NCBI GenBank assembly: GCA_010094045.1
Contig: ML986603.1
Coordinates: 204,559 to 268,558 of the forward strand
Source of the DNA: Lojkania enalia
Taxonomy: Eukaryota; Ascomycota; Dothideomycetes; Pleosporales
Direction: 5' to 3'
DNA: 64,000 nucleotides
How positions within the stretch are numbered: the stretch's first letter is position 1; each line of letters starts with the position of its first letter. Of the stretch, positions 22,872-34,128 are shown piece after piece. The notes beneath the pieces were generated by a model that made no database searches, was not told where the DNA came from, and saw only the letters and a program-made list of their open reading frames with translations. The position numbers were made by a program, and so were the translations under genes.

Positions 22872-25428
22872 ATGCCCACCCGGGCGGCGCAACGGCCGTC
22901 GTTATGTATGTTCTGCGCATTTGCCGCCTGCAAGACGCCTCCTCGAAGCTTCCTTCCGCGTGTCCAAGTCGCAAACCGAAGCCAGATCTCTTCTCGGCCA
23001 TCCTTTCTGCGCAAAGAGGTACCCATTGTCATAGCTGCTGTACAGTACAATGACTGAACGTTCCTCAGGACCTAGCAAATCCCAATCCCTTGAGGAAGGC
23101 TCTCAAGGCTTTCCGCAATAACCCCTTCGAGACCATTAGGAAGCGCATGCAGCTATTGTACGCGCAAATGCAATCCCTGGAGTACCAAGTAAGCCTCCAA
23201 CTCACACCAAAGCAATTCGAGCAAGAATGGATACGTTTCGAAAGAAGCGTCATTTCTTGGACAAAAAAGGGCTCTCCTGAACTTCGACTTCTACAACACG
23301 ATACTGGTCGTGGAACAGCAACCGTTGATTTAAGACTCCGCTATCTTTTTCATGCCCAAGTTATCGGTCAACGCTTTACTCAGGCCGAGTTAGAGAATCA
23401 GAAGCACATCGCCGACCTACGATATCCCACCGAATGGTACCCTGCAACGCGACAGATAAGCCGCACAGTACATTTGCATGTTGGGCCCACCAACTCTGGG
23501 AAGACATACCATGCCCTCAAGCGCCTCGAGGAGGTTGAGAAGGGTATATATTTGGGGCCGCTGCGGCTTCTAGCACACGAGGTATACACACGGTTGCAAG
23601 CTAAGGGCAGGCGATGCGCCCTGGTGACTGGCGAGGAACAGCGCATTCCGGAAGGAGAAGATCCCGACATGTGGAGCTGCACTGTGGAAATGGCGCCTTT
23701 AAATAAGGAACTGGATGTTGCTGTCATCGATGAGATCCAGATGATCAACCACCAAGAGCGCGGGTGGGCATGGACACAGGCATACCTGGGTATCCAGGCG
23801 AAAGAAATCCATCTTTGTGGTGAAGCGCGGACCGTACCCATCATTCGCGAACTAGCTGCTTTGACTGGTGACAAAGTCAAAGTTCATACATACAAAAGAC
23901 TGACCCCTCTACAAGTTGCGGATCGTTCATTAAAGGGCGACCTTCGGCGCCTGGAGAAAGGCGACTGTATCGTTTGTTTCTCAGTGCTAGGAATTCATGC
24001 TATGCGGCGAGAGATTGAGCAAAAGACAGGAAGGAAATGTGCCATAGTGTATGGAAGCCTACCCCCGGAAACCAGGGCTCAGCAGGCTCGACTTTTCAAT
24101 GACCCCGACAATGACTATGACTTCTTGGTAGCTAGTGATGCGATAGGCATGGGTTTGAATTTGTAAGTTGCTAAGCTTCTGCCTTCTCTAAATTTAGATT
24201 AATACTTTGTAGGAGCATTAAACGCGTTATTCTCGAGGCAACCATGAAGAACAACGGCCAGAAGTTTGTTCCCCTGACTGTATCGGAAGTAAAACAAATC
24301 GCTGGAAGAGCGGGCCGCTACAGGACCGCTCACCAAGCGATCAGTAAGGATACAGAAAAGGCTTTACAGGTGTCTGGGGGGCTCGCAATCGGGCTAGAGG
24401 ACGAACAGTCAACATCAAAGCTCGAACAAAAGGTTGTTGGCTTCGTCACAACCCTACATCCTTATGACCACACCCATTTGAGGACTTGTATGGAACGCGA
24501 ACCTGAGGCCATTCGGACAGCCGGCCTATTTCCTCCTTCCGTAACTGTCGAGCGATTTTCCAGCTATTTTCCTCCGGGCACACCCTTTAGCTATATCTTA
24601 CTACGTTTACATGAGATTTGCGAGATCCACCCTCGCTTTCATCTCTGTGCTTTGAAAGACCAGCTCACCATTGCTGATACAATCCATCCAGTCCAGAACC
24701 TCACCGTACAAGATCGCCTTGTCTTTTGCGCTGCTCCTTCGAACCTTAAAACCCCCGAGGAAAGGCACTTTTTGCGAGCTCTCGCTAGGTGCGTGGCTGA
24801 TAATGAATCCGGCAATATACTCGATTTACCGCGTCTACCTTTGGAGATTCTTGACACTCCGCTTTCCGGCGAACGGGAGTACCTTTGGTCGCTGGAGCAG
24901 TTGCATAAAATGGTAGTGCTATATCTGTGGCTAAGTTTCAGGTTCCCGAACGTATTTACAACAAGAGAGCTGGCAAAGCATATCAAATCATTGATTGAGG
25001 AGAGAATTGAAGAGACTCTAGATAAGTTTAACTTTACTGAAACAGGAAAGAGGGCTGCTCAAAGAAGGAAGATGCGGGAAGCGCAGATAAGGCAGGATAA
25101 GGCAGATCGGGCTCTTAAAAGCCAGCAACTGTTCCAGGATCAAGTGGACAATTCATATGAAGCGACGGGCGTAACAGGACATGGTTCCGAAGACGTTCGA
25201 AGAGCTATGGACGTTCTGGAATCCGACGATTCGCCACGAGACGACGAGGATGAATATCCAACGCCAGAGCTTGCGAACCTAGATGTCGAGGGGCTCGATT
25301 CTTTACGACTGCGACACCAGCAACGGACACGATACCTCTCACAACAGGTCCAGGGCATGAAGAAGGGGCACGCGGGTACTATAAATATGAGTGTACAGCA
25401 ACCTGACGCGACGCAACCCCGGGCCTAA
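22872..25428 (+). CDS. SUV3: Mitochondrial ATP-dependent RNA helicase Suv3 (818 aa)
   Basis: Suv3 is the helicase of the mitochondrial degradosome, unwinding RNA for an exonuclease partner (established knowledge). Helicase motifs are explicit: Walker A GPTNSGKT, DEIQM as motif II, ASDAIGMGLNL and QIAGRAGR as motif VI. The N-terminus from 22872 (MPTRAAQRPSLCMFCAFAAC) is Arg/Ser rich and lacks acids, as expected for a mitochondrial presequence. The C-terminal domain follows (TLHPYDHTHL, then a helical, charged tail). Exons 22872-23018, 23069-24162 and 24213-25428; introns are both 50 nt and the exons sum to 819 codons. The exact start is the least certain part. The rest is unambiguous. Confidence 0.93.
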
Positions 25429-25673
25429 AGCTACCCTTGAACCGTTACGCCTATTTTCTTCATATATATTATTGGATTCTTGCATGTCCGGCGTACTGAG
25501 CATTTGGCGTGTAGAAACTAGCTAGAGGGTAAATCTATTGACATAAAAGGGAAATCTGGTAGATGGCCCATCTACTGGAAACACGGTTTAGCATATCTAT
25601 TTGGGCTGGAGAAAAGTACAATTGTACTATACTTGTGTTAAAAATATCGCGTTCACCAAAAGCCTTTACATCA

Positions 25674-26711
25674 TCAACCAGACCCTCCAACATACTCAGC
25701 GCCTCCATTCGCAGAAACGACACTCCCAGTAACCCACCTCGCCTTCTCACTAGCCAGCCAGCCAACAACATCCGCAACGTCCTCCGCATACCCCATTCGA
25801 CCTCCCTCAACAACCTTCACGTTTGGGACTCTCTGCGCCTTGACAGCTTCCACCGCTTGCGTAGGTAACGCTCGTACGCCAGGTGTATCGGTTAACCCCA
25901 CGCTCACAGCATTCACCGTCGTTCCCGGAAACTAAGTGGTAACTCGACAGCCCAGTTCCGTGCCAATGCTTCTAACCCAGCCTTCGCAGCATTAAAGATG
26001 GAAGATCCGGGAGACGGGTCGCGCACACGATCAGACGAGATAACAACAATACAAGCATTCGGGTGGAGCATCTTCTGTCGAACAAGGTTCTCGATTAGAG
26101 TAATAGGCCACTGCAAATTCTCCATTAGACTATTCTGGATATCGGACTCTGAAGCCGAGCCTAGGTGTGGTCTAGCATTAATACCTCCATTTAGGACCAG
26201 AATGTCGATTTTGCCAACGAATTGTTGCCCAATGGAGGAAATAATGGTACCAACGGAGGGAAGGGACGCTATATCCGCGACGGCGCCGTAGAGTTTGGGG
26301 GTGCTTTCTGTGCGTTGGTGGTGTGTTGACCCGTGGATGAGTAGAGGCCTGATACAGTGTGGGAAAGGGTATCGAAAAGGTGGGCGGATTGGATGGAGGA
26401 GTAGGTTCCCAGGATAGAACAGCCCCGGGTGGAGAGGTCAAGGGCGATGGCGCGGCCAATGCCTTTTGTTGCGCCGCTGAGAGGAGTCAGATATGATGTA
26501 GAGAAGATGCTACAGTGTTGGGGTACTTCTTCGTAGGGGTAGATGGGATAGCCGAATCGAATTAGAGATTAATGTCCTTGAAGAAGGGCGAAGTAGAAAT
26601 AAATGACAGGATATAGTAATGAGAGTAGAACTGCTCTTATGTTACTAGAGCTACTTTTCCTCTTAGGTCCTGCTCCTGAACTTTTGCTGCAGCGGGTGTG
26701 TAGTCGGCCAT
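25674..26711 (-). pseudogene. Short-chain dehydrogenase/reductase (SDR) gene with two frameshifts and a lost splice donor
   Basis: Classical SDR signatures are present in order: the start MADYTPAAAKVQEQDLRGK, glycine-rich GATKGIGRAIALDLSTRG, the ILVLNGG (NNAG-like) motif, SSDRVRDPSP in the catalytic-Ser region, SIFNAAKAGLEALARNWAVE (the YxxxK position reads FNAAK) and SANGGAEYVGGSG at the end. The family reduces or oxidises small alcohols/ketones with NAD(P). Three lesions were seen. One base is missing in a G5 run at 26297-26301. One base is missing beside GG at 25927-25928. The first intron (about 26477-26640) begins AT instead of GT. With both bases restored the exons total 292 codons. The catalytic Tyr appears as Phe, which would itself weaken activity. 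A decaying gene fits best. Sequencing error could explain the indels but not easily the donor and the Phe. Confidence 0.72.
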
Positions 26712-27254
26712 AATCTCAATCTACTGTATTCTTTAGGAATGATATATATTTCAATAGGTTTAGCACGAAACAGCGATGAACAAAGTTCATCTCAGTCTTT
26801 CAAAGTCGGATCTCGCGTCGTGCAAGGGGGAGCTGAACGTCATGCAGATGCAGCTCATGGCGTCATTGGCGTACCTGTGCCAGCCATCGAGCCGCATTCA
26901 AACAGTTTCATGAACAGCAACGGCATCCCTAACCTGCAACTGCATATCCTCATGATGTTCGATTAGTGGAGTGCGAAGTGGGAGGACAATGTTCTCTAAT
27001 ATGTCCACAAATTATGTGCCACGTGAGCACTGTGTACAAAGTGGCTTAGTATTCATCTCTAAAATGAGCGACAGCGCTATTCCGCCTCCTTCCGCGCCGC
27101 ATTTCTCATTGTCAATTTCCCCGACACCTCACCACCCACATTTCCACTTTTTCAAACACAGAAATCCCAGAACTGAGGCATTCATACTCACTCGTCGGGT
27201 AACATAGTTATTCGCGGAGCAATCTGCTCTGGACAAAAAAAAAAAAGGCCTGCG
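26712..27254. other. Intergenic, between SDR pseudogene and KEI1
   Basis: 543 bp with divergent orientation. It ends in an A11 tract (27236-27246) just before the KEI1 start. Nothing else was recognised. Confidence 0.4.
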
Positions 27255-28295
27255 ATGGCTTCCCACCTCCTCGAGATGCCGCGCCCGAAAGTGAGACACG
27301 ACACCCCCAACCTCGCACGGGAGTATCGTGAATGGCTAATGGATATGCAGACCTTCCTCCACACAATGTCGCTCCGGACCGGCGCCGAGATAATAACGTT
27401 TCTTCAACTCATCAACAAAGTATCTGGTCTCTACGGTCTACTTGCCCTGCTCACGGGCGCGCATCTCTCGGGCCTCCAGCTGTCCATGTACCTCTACTCA
27501 TTCGTCGCTTTGCTCGCAACACTATACCTCTACCGACATATACGATTACAGTCTCCGTTCGAAACACTGTTGTTGGCACATATTTATGCTCTAGATAGTG
27601 TAATTAACGCCTTGTATACCGCCTTCTTCGGTGTCGCGTGGTTCTACGTACTAGCTCAGCACCCCGATTCCAACACATCTGCGCCGGGAGCCGGAGGCAT
27701 AAGTGACAACTCCGGCTTTACATCCCCCAAATATAACGTTTCCTCGGTCGACGTCGTCGCGACACCGGCCGGCGGTGTCAAATCCGGGCAAGACGCCATC
27801 GCTGTCGGACAGGGCGCCCAGACCAATGGAAGTGCGGGATTGGGTGGCGCGGTATTCCAGTCGGGTAGCGTCATGTCAATTACCTTGATCTCTGGGTTCT
27901 GGGCGCTTAGAGTGTATTTTGTGTTTATCATGCTCGCCTTCGCACGCCAGTGTTTGCGCCAACACATTGCATCGAACACTACATCCTACCCCTCAACCAC
28001 ATCTTCTGGTCCGCAACTCGAGAACCCGTTTGAGGAAGGTAGGGACGAGGGATACGGATGGAAGGGCAAGGTGGGAAGGGTGATGTTGAGCGGTGCACCA
28101 CAGTATTGGCTCGGCGCAGATGAAGATGGAGAATGGATGAAGAGCTTCGGCGGCAAATTCAGGAAAAGCATTCAATTGCAGCAGCCACAGGGACTAGGCG
28201 AGAGGGAGAGGAGACGGCGGAGTGGGACCGGCCCGCCAGCTCCGCCGAGGGAGCTGCAAAGACCACAGTTGGCAGACCTGCAAGAGGTGCGGTGA
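27255..28295 (+). CDS. KEI1: Kei1-like inositolphosphorylceramide synthase regulatory subunit (346 aa)
   Basis: Kei1 is the Golgi subunit that partners Aur1 to make inositolphosphorylceramide, a fungal sphingolipid (established knowledge). The single-exon ORF has several hydrophobic helices: residues ~48-72 (FLQLINKVSGLYGLLALLTG), ~75-95, ~105-130 (IYALDSVINALYTAFFGVAW) and ~208-232 (VMSITLISGFWALRVYFVFI). Conserved-type segments are FLQLINKVSGLYGLLAL, ALDSVINALYTAFFGVAWF and FWALRVYFVFIMLAFARQ. The region between helices 3 and 4 is a Gly/Ser-rich loop, and the cytosolic tail is Arg/Pro rich. The start is the first ATG (MASHLLEMPRPKVR), after an A tract. It is followed by a T18 tract in the 3' flank. 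Confidence 0.85.
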   Translation: MASHLLEMPRPKVRHDTPNLAREYREWLMDMQTFLHTMSLRTGAEIITFLQLINKVSGLYGLLALLTGAHLSGLQLSMYLYSFVALLATLYLYRHIRLQSPFETLLLAHIYALDSVINALYTAFFGVAWFYVLAQHPDSNTSAPGAGGISDNSGFTSPKYNVSSVDVVATPAGGVKSGQDAIAVGQGAQTNGSAGLGGAVFQSGSVMSITLISGFWALRVYFVFIMLAFARQCLRQHIASNTTSYPSTTSSGPQLENPFEEGRDEGYGWKGKVGRVMLSGAPQYWLGADEDGEWMKSFGGKFRKSIQLQQPQGLGERERRRRSGTGPPAPPRELQRPQLADLQEVR

Positions 28296-28324
28296 TCGCG
28301 CCATATCTTAAAACGATACACTAC

Positions 28325-28342
28325 TTTTTTTTTTTTTTTTTT
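28325..28342. repeat. Poly-T tract, 18 bases
   Basis: T18 about 30 bp after the KEI1 stop. It may belong to the 3' untranslated region. Confidence 0.9.
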
Positions 28343-29550
28343 CGAATTGCGAAAAGAGTTAAGACGTGCGAGGATTTTGTAGTGTTGATATTGTGGGGCA
28401 CATTAGCGGCAATCATTATCCTAGGAGTATGTAGACGTCGAGAAGAGAGAGGGCCAACGTTCGATACGATATTTATACGTAGGCTGGGGAGGAACTCCTG
28501 GGTTTTGCACGCGTGTTGGAACGCGGCATACATTCGCTTTGCCCATGTTAGGCGTTTTGGGCGTGGCATAGCGGGCTGCATCGATACATTAATAACTTGT
28601 TATCACTTATAATTTGGATTTTTCGTGCTCATGGGCCTTGCGGTATGTTCCATTGCGAGAGTTGGACGGGCGTTGGTCAATATGATAGCATATTTTGCAA
28701 AATTTGGCGCTTCAAACGAGAGCGTTGATGTTTTTAATAGTCAATATGGCATAAATGGGCCGTGAACCGGATGGATAATGGTAGTCTCCAAATGGTTTGC
28801 GTTGAAAATACCGGGCAAGATAATGCTGACACAAACCATGAATTGAGTAACAAGACAAGTAGTCAGTTCCACAGAAATGGTTCTGGTAGAAAATCCTTAT
28901 GTAATGCATAAAGTCGACTGGAGCAGGACTATCATTCTCGCCCGTACCCTAAAGAATAGTGGAGTGTACAACACGGTGGCCCAATGCTACTGCGGTAATG
29001 TCTTTTGGTAAATTCATGGGACAAATTATAAAAGCCCTGTTGAGGCTGTCCTTATAAGCAGCTTTGACGGGCCAGTCTTCTAAGCCTCTGTTGTTGCAAA
29101 AGTCCGAAAGCTATTAGGATCGACTTAAGAGAACGATGCTACTATTCGGCAATTCGGCCGCAAGGCAACGAATATAAGATTTCTACGTGACAGGGCTGAG
29201 ACCGGTACTGCGGCATCTCTTCAGGGAGTCGTTCCTGCGTCATCGGCCGGTTACGGCAGAACACGAGCGAGGCAGATCCTGTTGGCTGCGACTGTACGCA
29301 CAATATTGCGGCATCAATGGTAGGACGACTGTATATCATCATGATCATATCTGCAGTTTCCAGCAGTCGAGATAGTAGCATAGGCTAATCTATGAAACGA
29401 AGTAATTCTCCATCGTTCCACTGTATCCACACTCGCGCTAGCTAACGATTCCGGCATTTCGCTGGTGGGCAGATGTCCCTTGGCGGAAAATATCGTGTTG
29501 AAGACTAATACTGTGGCTGAAGGACAGCGCATGTCATCCAAACAAGCCCT

Positions 29551-29561
29551 GGGGGGGGGGG
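29551..29561. repeat. Poly-G tract, 11 bases
   Basis: G11 in an otherwise unremarkable gene-poor gap. Prone to length error in most sequencing methods. Confidence 0.85.
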
Positions 29562-30926
29562 ACGAATAGAAGAGCGGGTAACACGTCATCGGCATTCGAG
29601 CAGGCTCGCGAGCCCAACCATAAGCCAACCCTGGCGGCGGATATTTTGGGTGATCGGGAGACAATACAAACATACGTAGTTGACGATATTGTCGGAATGC
29701 TGATGGCGGACACCGAGGGTCGTTGCGAAATTGAAATGTTATCCCTCCTTTCTCCATTCTGGCAATCTCGCAAGATGAAAACGAGCACTGCCTACTTAGC
29801 GAATGGCACTGCAAAGTGCAATAATCGGCACATATTGCTAGGATTGCTCTAGTCTATCTGACACGGAGTCAAAGAGGGAGCTGAGAGGTGGTTGTCCAAG
29901 AATACCAAGAGTCTTGGAGCCCAAGTCAAGCGAGTTAAGAGCCGCGAAGCCAGACAGCACATTGCTTAGGCGGTGAGCATACTAATTCTGTCCTAATGCT
30001 AGCTGACAATAGTAGCCGCGCGGGATACTGGGATGGTGGCCGGCTTAGGGGAGGGAATAATTTGGAAGGCCATGAATGGCATGGAGGGCAAGCCCTCCAG
30101 CTTTTGATGGCGAAGAAACCGTGAAGAAAGCACTCAAGTAGATCGTTTTACAAGCGAAGGAGGCCAAGCCGTGAAACGCTGGGTGGGGCGAATGATGCTA
30201 GGAAGAATGCTTGTCGTCATGAGCAAGTGCCTGGTTGAAAGCTTGATCCGAGTTGGCCGTGACGTTTGCTAGCATAACAATGCATTCGACCATCAGTTCC
30301 ATATCCATAGCTATTCGCTGCTTTTCGCTCCGTAACGTCATTTGGAATAATTCACACAATCAAATTGGTTCGACGCTGCTCAGCCCCTGAACATCGGACC
30401 TTTTACTGTGGCTGGTGCTACTAACAAGTCCCACCAAACTACCCTGGTCGGCGCCCCAAGGGTGTTGGCCGCTCATTATCTCCTGCTTCCTCTGATTGTT
30501 CTTTCGCGTCGACCCTTTTCGTTATTTCCTAGACTTTCATATTCTCTTTGTTCAGACACCACGTCCAACACCTGCAGTCGCGCCAGTCATAGCGCCTCGT
30601 TTACCTCCGGCATCTTCAAGAGTACTATCGAACGCGGCCGTTTCCAGGCTCAGACTGAGGAGTTCGCGAGGCTGAAGCGCAGCATTTTGGCCCCCAGCTG
30701 CAGGCAATCGACCCACTCAAACTACATCATTCTCTACCAGTCAAACGGTTATCGATTGCTCGATCGTATCAAATTCATCGTCGCACAGAGCTGAAGTGAC
30801 TATTGTTGGCGCGGCGACACATTCCTAAGCCAAACAAAGATGCGTATGTAATCCATTGAGAGGCCCATTCCTTTATGGAAAACCAACCGGCTATTACTCC
30901 TCACTATCTATTCTAACATATCAATA

Positions 30927-32849
30927 ATGAATATAGATGCGATCCGGATGAAGGCGCACCGCGCCGCTTCTCATATAGATCCTGGGGCTGTCAATTACAA
31001 CCCATTCGCTCGAGTGAGGTCAAGAGAGTCCTTAGATGTTGAGAACCAGCTCCACAGGCCATATACTGAATCACACTTTCAACCGGAGATCGAAGAAGAA
31101 CGACGTGCGGAAAGTCGACAGGCTGAGAAAGAGTTCCCTACTCCTCATCACGCAGATACCTCACCTATATCCCCAACTTCCGGGAACCGGGAATATGGCC
31201 CGAGTTCTACGGTGGAAAAAGATGCAACTAGGAGCAAAGAATCTGCGGAGCTTAGTGATAAGACAGCCGTCAATGGGATTGATCCAGGCGTTACAAAACG
31301 GGCGAAGTTTAAAGACCTGCTACGAAAGAGTAGCGAAGCGGAAGAACATGCAGACGCAGCCAGAACCAATTCAGAAGAGCTCACTCTGGAAGAGAGGAAA
31401 CGGAGAGCGCATAAAAGGAAGATTCCGGTCGGACAACAGCTACGGGGTGTTATCTTTGGATCTTGGATCAATATTCTTTTGATCTTTGTGCCGGTTGGAT
31501 TTGCCCTTTTCTACGCTCACATTGACCAGCCGGTCGCTGTCTTCGTTGTTAATTTCATTGCCATCATCCCGCTAGCGGCAATGTTGAGCTATGCTACGGA
31601 AGAGTTGGCAATTCGAGTCGGAGAAACGTTCGGTGGACTTCTTAACGCTACTTTTGGGTACGAACATTCTCTGATTTAAATGCACTATGGTTGATCGAGC
31701 GCTAACAATTATTAGAAATGCTGTTGAGTTAATTGTTTCAATTCAGGCTTTGATCAAGGATGAGATCACTATCGTCAAGACATCTCTAATTGGAAGCATG
31801 CTTTCTAATTTACTTCTCGTCCTAGGCATGTCCTTCTTCCTTGGTGGAATCAATCGACTGGAGCAACATTTCAACGTAACGGTCGCTCAAACTGCAGCCA
31901 GCCTGCTTGCTCTCTGTATTGCTAGTTTGATCATTCCAACTGTTTTCCACGAAATGCTCTTGAATGATGCGGCTCCCGATGGCCAAAGAAACCAGGAACT
32001 TGTATGTACCAAACTTTACGATTTAGTCTAGGCAAGCTAACGATGCTATAGTCGCGCGGTACCGCTGTGATCCTTCTGGTTGTGTACGGTTGCTATCTTT
32101 TCTTCCAGCTGAAGTCCCATGTTGACATGTACAACGCACCAAGTCAAAAGACGCCTAAAAAGAAGTCATCTAAACTTGAGGAGGGTAGCGCACTTCGTGG
32201 CATTGCTGCTATTGGAGCCGGCACTGCAGCTGCATCCGGCGGTGGCGTTAATGCAAGCAAACTTGTTAAGCATACCGACGAAGTGGAGGAAGAGGATGAC
32301 TTCGAGGAGCCGCAGTTATCTGTCATTGGCGCCTTTGCTACTCTCGCTATTTCTACTACGCTAGTAGCTTTCTGCTCTGAATTCATGGTTTCATCAATCG
32401 AGGGTGTGACAGCTGGAGGAGCCATTTCCACTACTTTTGTTGGTCTTATTCTCCTCCCTATTGTTGGTAATGCCGCGGAGCATGCAACAGCCGTTACAGT
32501 CGCTATTAAGGACAAGATGGACCTTTCTATTGGTGTCGCAGTAGGTTCTAGCATGCAGATCGCTCTACTTGTCCTTCCGCTTGTCGTCGTGCTTGGCTGG
32601 ATTCTAGACAAGAACTGCATGGCTCTCTATTTCGACACCTTTCAGATTGCAGTCCTTTTCGTGTCCGTCCTACTTGTCAACTATTTAATACAAGATGGCA
32701 AGTCTCGTAAGTGTTCTTCTTCATTGCTCATTTTCCTGCACTAACACTCGACGACAGATTGGCTTGAAGGGGTCCTCCTAATGGCATCATACATTATCAT
32801 ATCTCTTGCAGCTTGGTTTTATCCTGATATTACAGAAGACGCTTGTTGA
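30927..32849 (+). CDS. Vacuolar Ca2+/H+ exchanger, CAX family (587 aa)
   Basis: This H+-driven antiporter loads Ca2+ (and Mn2+) into vacuoles (established knowledge of CAX/Vcx1). The two ion-selectivity repeats are explicit: [13 protein letters not shown] in the first half and [13 protein letters not shown] in the second. A ~165-residue charged, disordered cytosolic N-terminus ([20 protein letters not shown]) precedes about ten or eleven hydrophobic helices, split by an acidic loop ([13 protein letters not shown]). Exons 30927-31657, 31716-32001, 32052-32706 and 32758-32849 with introns of 58, 50 and 51 nt sum to 588 codons. The short last exon supplies the final membrane helix and ends TEDAC. 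An overlapping plus-strand ORF (31036-31482) is a shadow. The product is probably vacuolar. Homologues also occur in other endomembranes. Confidence 0.93.
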
Positions 32850-34128
32850 ACAGCGAATAAAAACTTCCTTTTCTTGCATTCGATTTGATATACGCTACGC
32901 TCTAATTTTCATACGTTTGACTTTAACTAAGTGGTCCACCAAGATAGCCTAAGTTTCTCCCCAAGATACCCCCTCTATACCCGCGAGGTCTCTTTCATTT
33001 TTGATCACATCCTGTCACTATTGTTTCATGTATTTTATTACAACTAGCGGGTTCCCTTCCAGTTCACATGAGGTTCTGTATATATTATATCCAACATCTT
33101 TCAATCCCCTACAAAGGTCTCTGATCTGGTATTTCCCCGTCATGCCTGAGTTCTGCAGCCTTGCCTCACTAGGACCGTGGTGTTCAATCGAAAAGGAACA
33201 AGACAAGGGCTATCGAGGGCTCCTAATGCTCTCAGCAATTTTGGCCTTTCTAAATAGTACTAGCCAAGTACCCCCTATTCTACCCTCTTCCATCTCCCAT
33301 CCGTATAGCAATCGACATCTGGATCAGTCGTGGGGTATTTGATAGGTACCTAAAGAACGCAAGTTCAAGCACTTTCAAATTAAGAGTAATATCGAAGAGC
33401 TCAAAAAGTGAAGGCTTTTGCCTCGACAATGCTTTACCGCCTTTTATCAGATTGATCAAAGTGCTAACTTGCCTCTTTTTACTCCTCCTTCAGTATCGGT
33501 TGCCTATCCTGCCTTAGTTATATATAAGCACATTACCCCAACTCAAGGCTCCATCCTCCCTATACCACATTCCCAAAACTCCTCTTCCTGATACGCACCC
33601 CAGGCATATGCAAGACTCTCTTCTCGATCCACACCCCCGTCTCTCGCACATCACCTCACTCACGCTACCTGATAACTAGCATAGGCTTCTATCAACTCTC
33701 TTTCTATCCTTGAAATCTCTCCTCTTCTCTACCACACTATTTCGAGCCAACATCCTTCCACACTTACCTTAGGTTTATATAAACCTTTTCCCATAACTTG
33801 AGCCCGCCTCTTCCGTCAACCACCCTCTGCTCCCTGTCAGCTACTGTACTCTGCAGCGTACTCCTACCTTTAGTCTATATAGACATTCTCTACACTATTT
33901 CACGGCTACGCCTGCTCCCCGCCCGAAGCACATCTCACTTTTACCATCAAATCCTGCTCGAGCACTACGGACTTTGCCGCCTTTAAGTCACAAAGTTTCC
34001 CCAGGTATTGGAGGAATTTGCATCGGCTCTTCTGGTATTCTCTTGTATTCATTAGCCCTAAGGCGCAGAATCAGGACGGCATTGGAAATCTTCGGTCTCA
34101 TAAATACAGCTTCAACAGTCAACTCAGC
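32850..34128. promoter_or_regulatory. Intergenic and pyrimidine-rich leader upstream of the SNF2 gene
   Basis: 1.28 kb between two plus-strand genes. From about 33,470 to 33,990 the plus strand is markedly C/T-rich (many CTCCTC, TTCCC and CTCTC runs) with several short TATATA-like motifs (33,522, 33,775, 33,878). This pattern is common in promoters or long 5' leaders of fungal genes. No ORF is convincing. Confidence 0.45.

Larger units (their letters stand above)
28296..30926. other. 2.6-kb gene-poor gap with T18 and G11 tracts
   Basis: No supportable gene. Visible features are T18 at 28325-28342 and a G11 run at 29551-29561. ORFs at 29,314-29,814 (-) and 30,408-30,794 (+) have no start context, domain or splice partner. 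The end may be the long 5' leader of the exchanger gene. No RNA gene or transposon end was recognised. Confidence 0.4.

Noticed and set aside
29314..29814. 166-aa minus-strand ORF
   Set aside because: Contains the G11 homopolymer, no domain, and competing ORFs in other frames. Probably non-coding.
30408..30794. 128-aa plus-strand ORF upstream of the exchanger
   Set aside because: Low-complexity Ser/Leu text without domain; more likely leader sequence.
31036..31482. 148-aa plus-strand ORF in another frame of the exchanger gene
   Set aside because: Overlapping frame of the exchanger's N-terminal exon.
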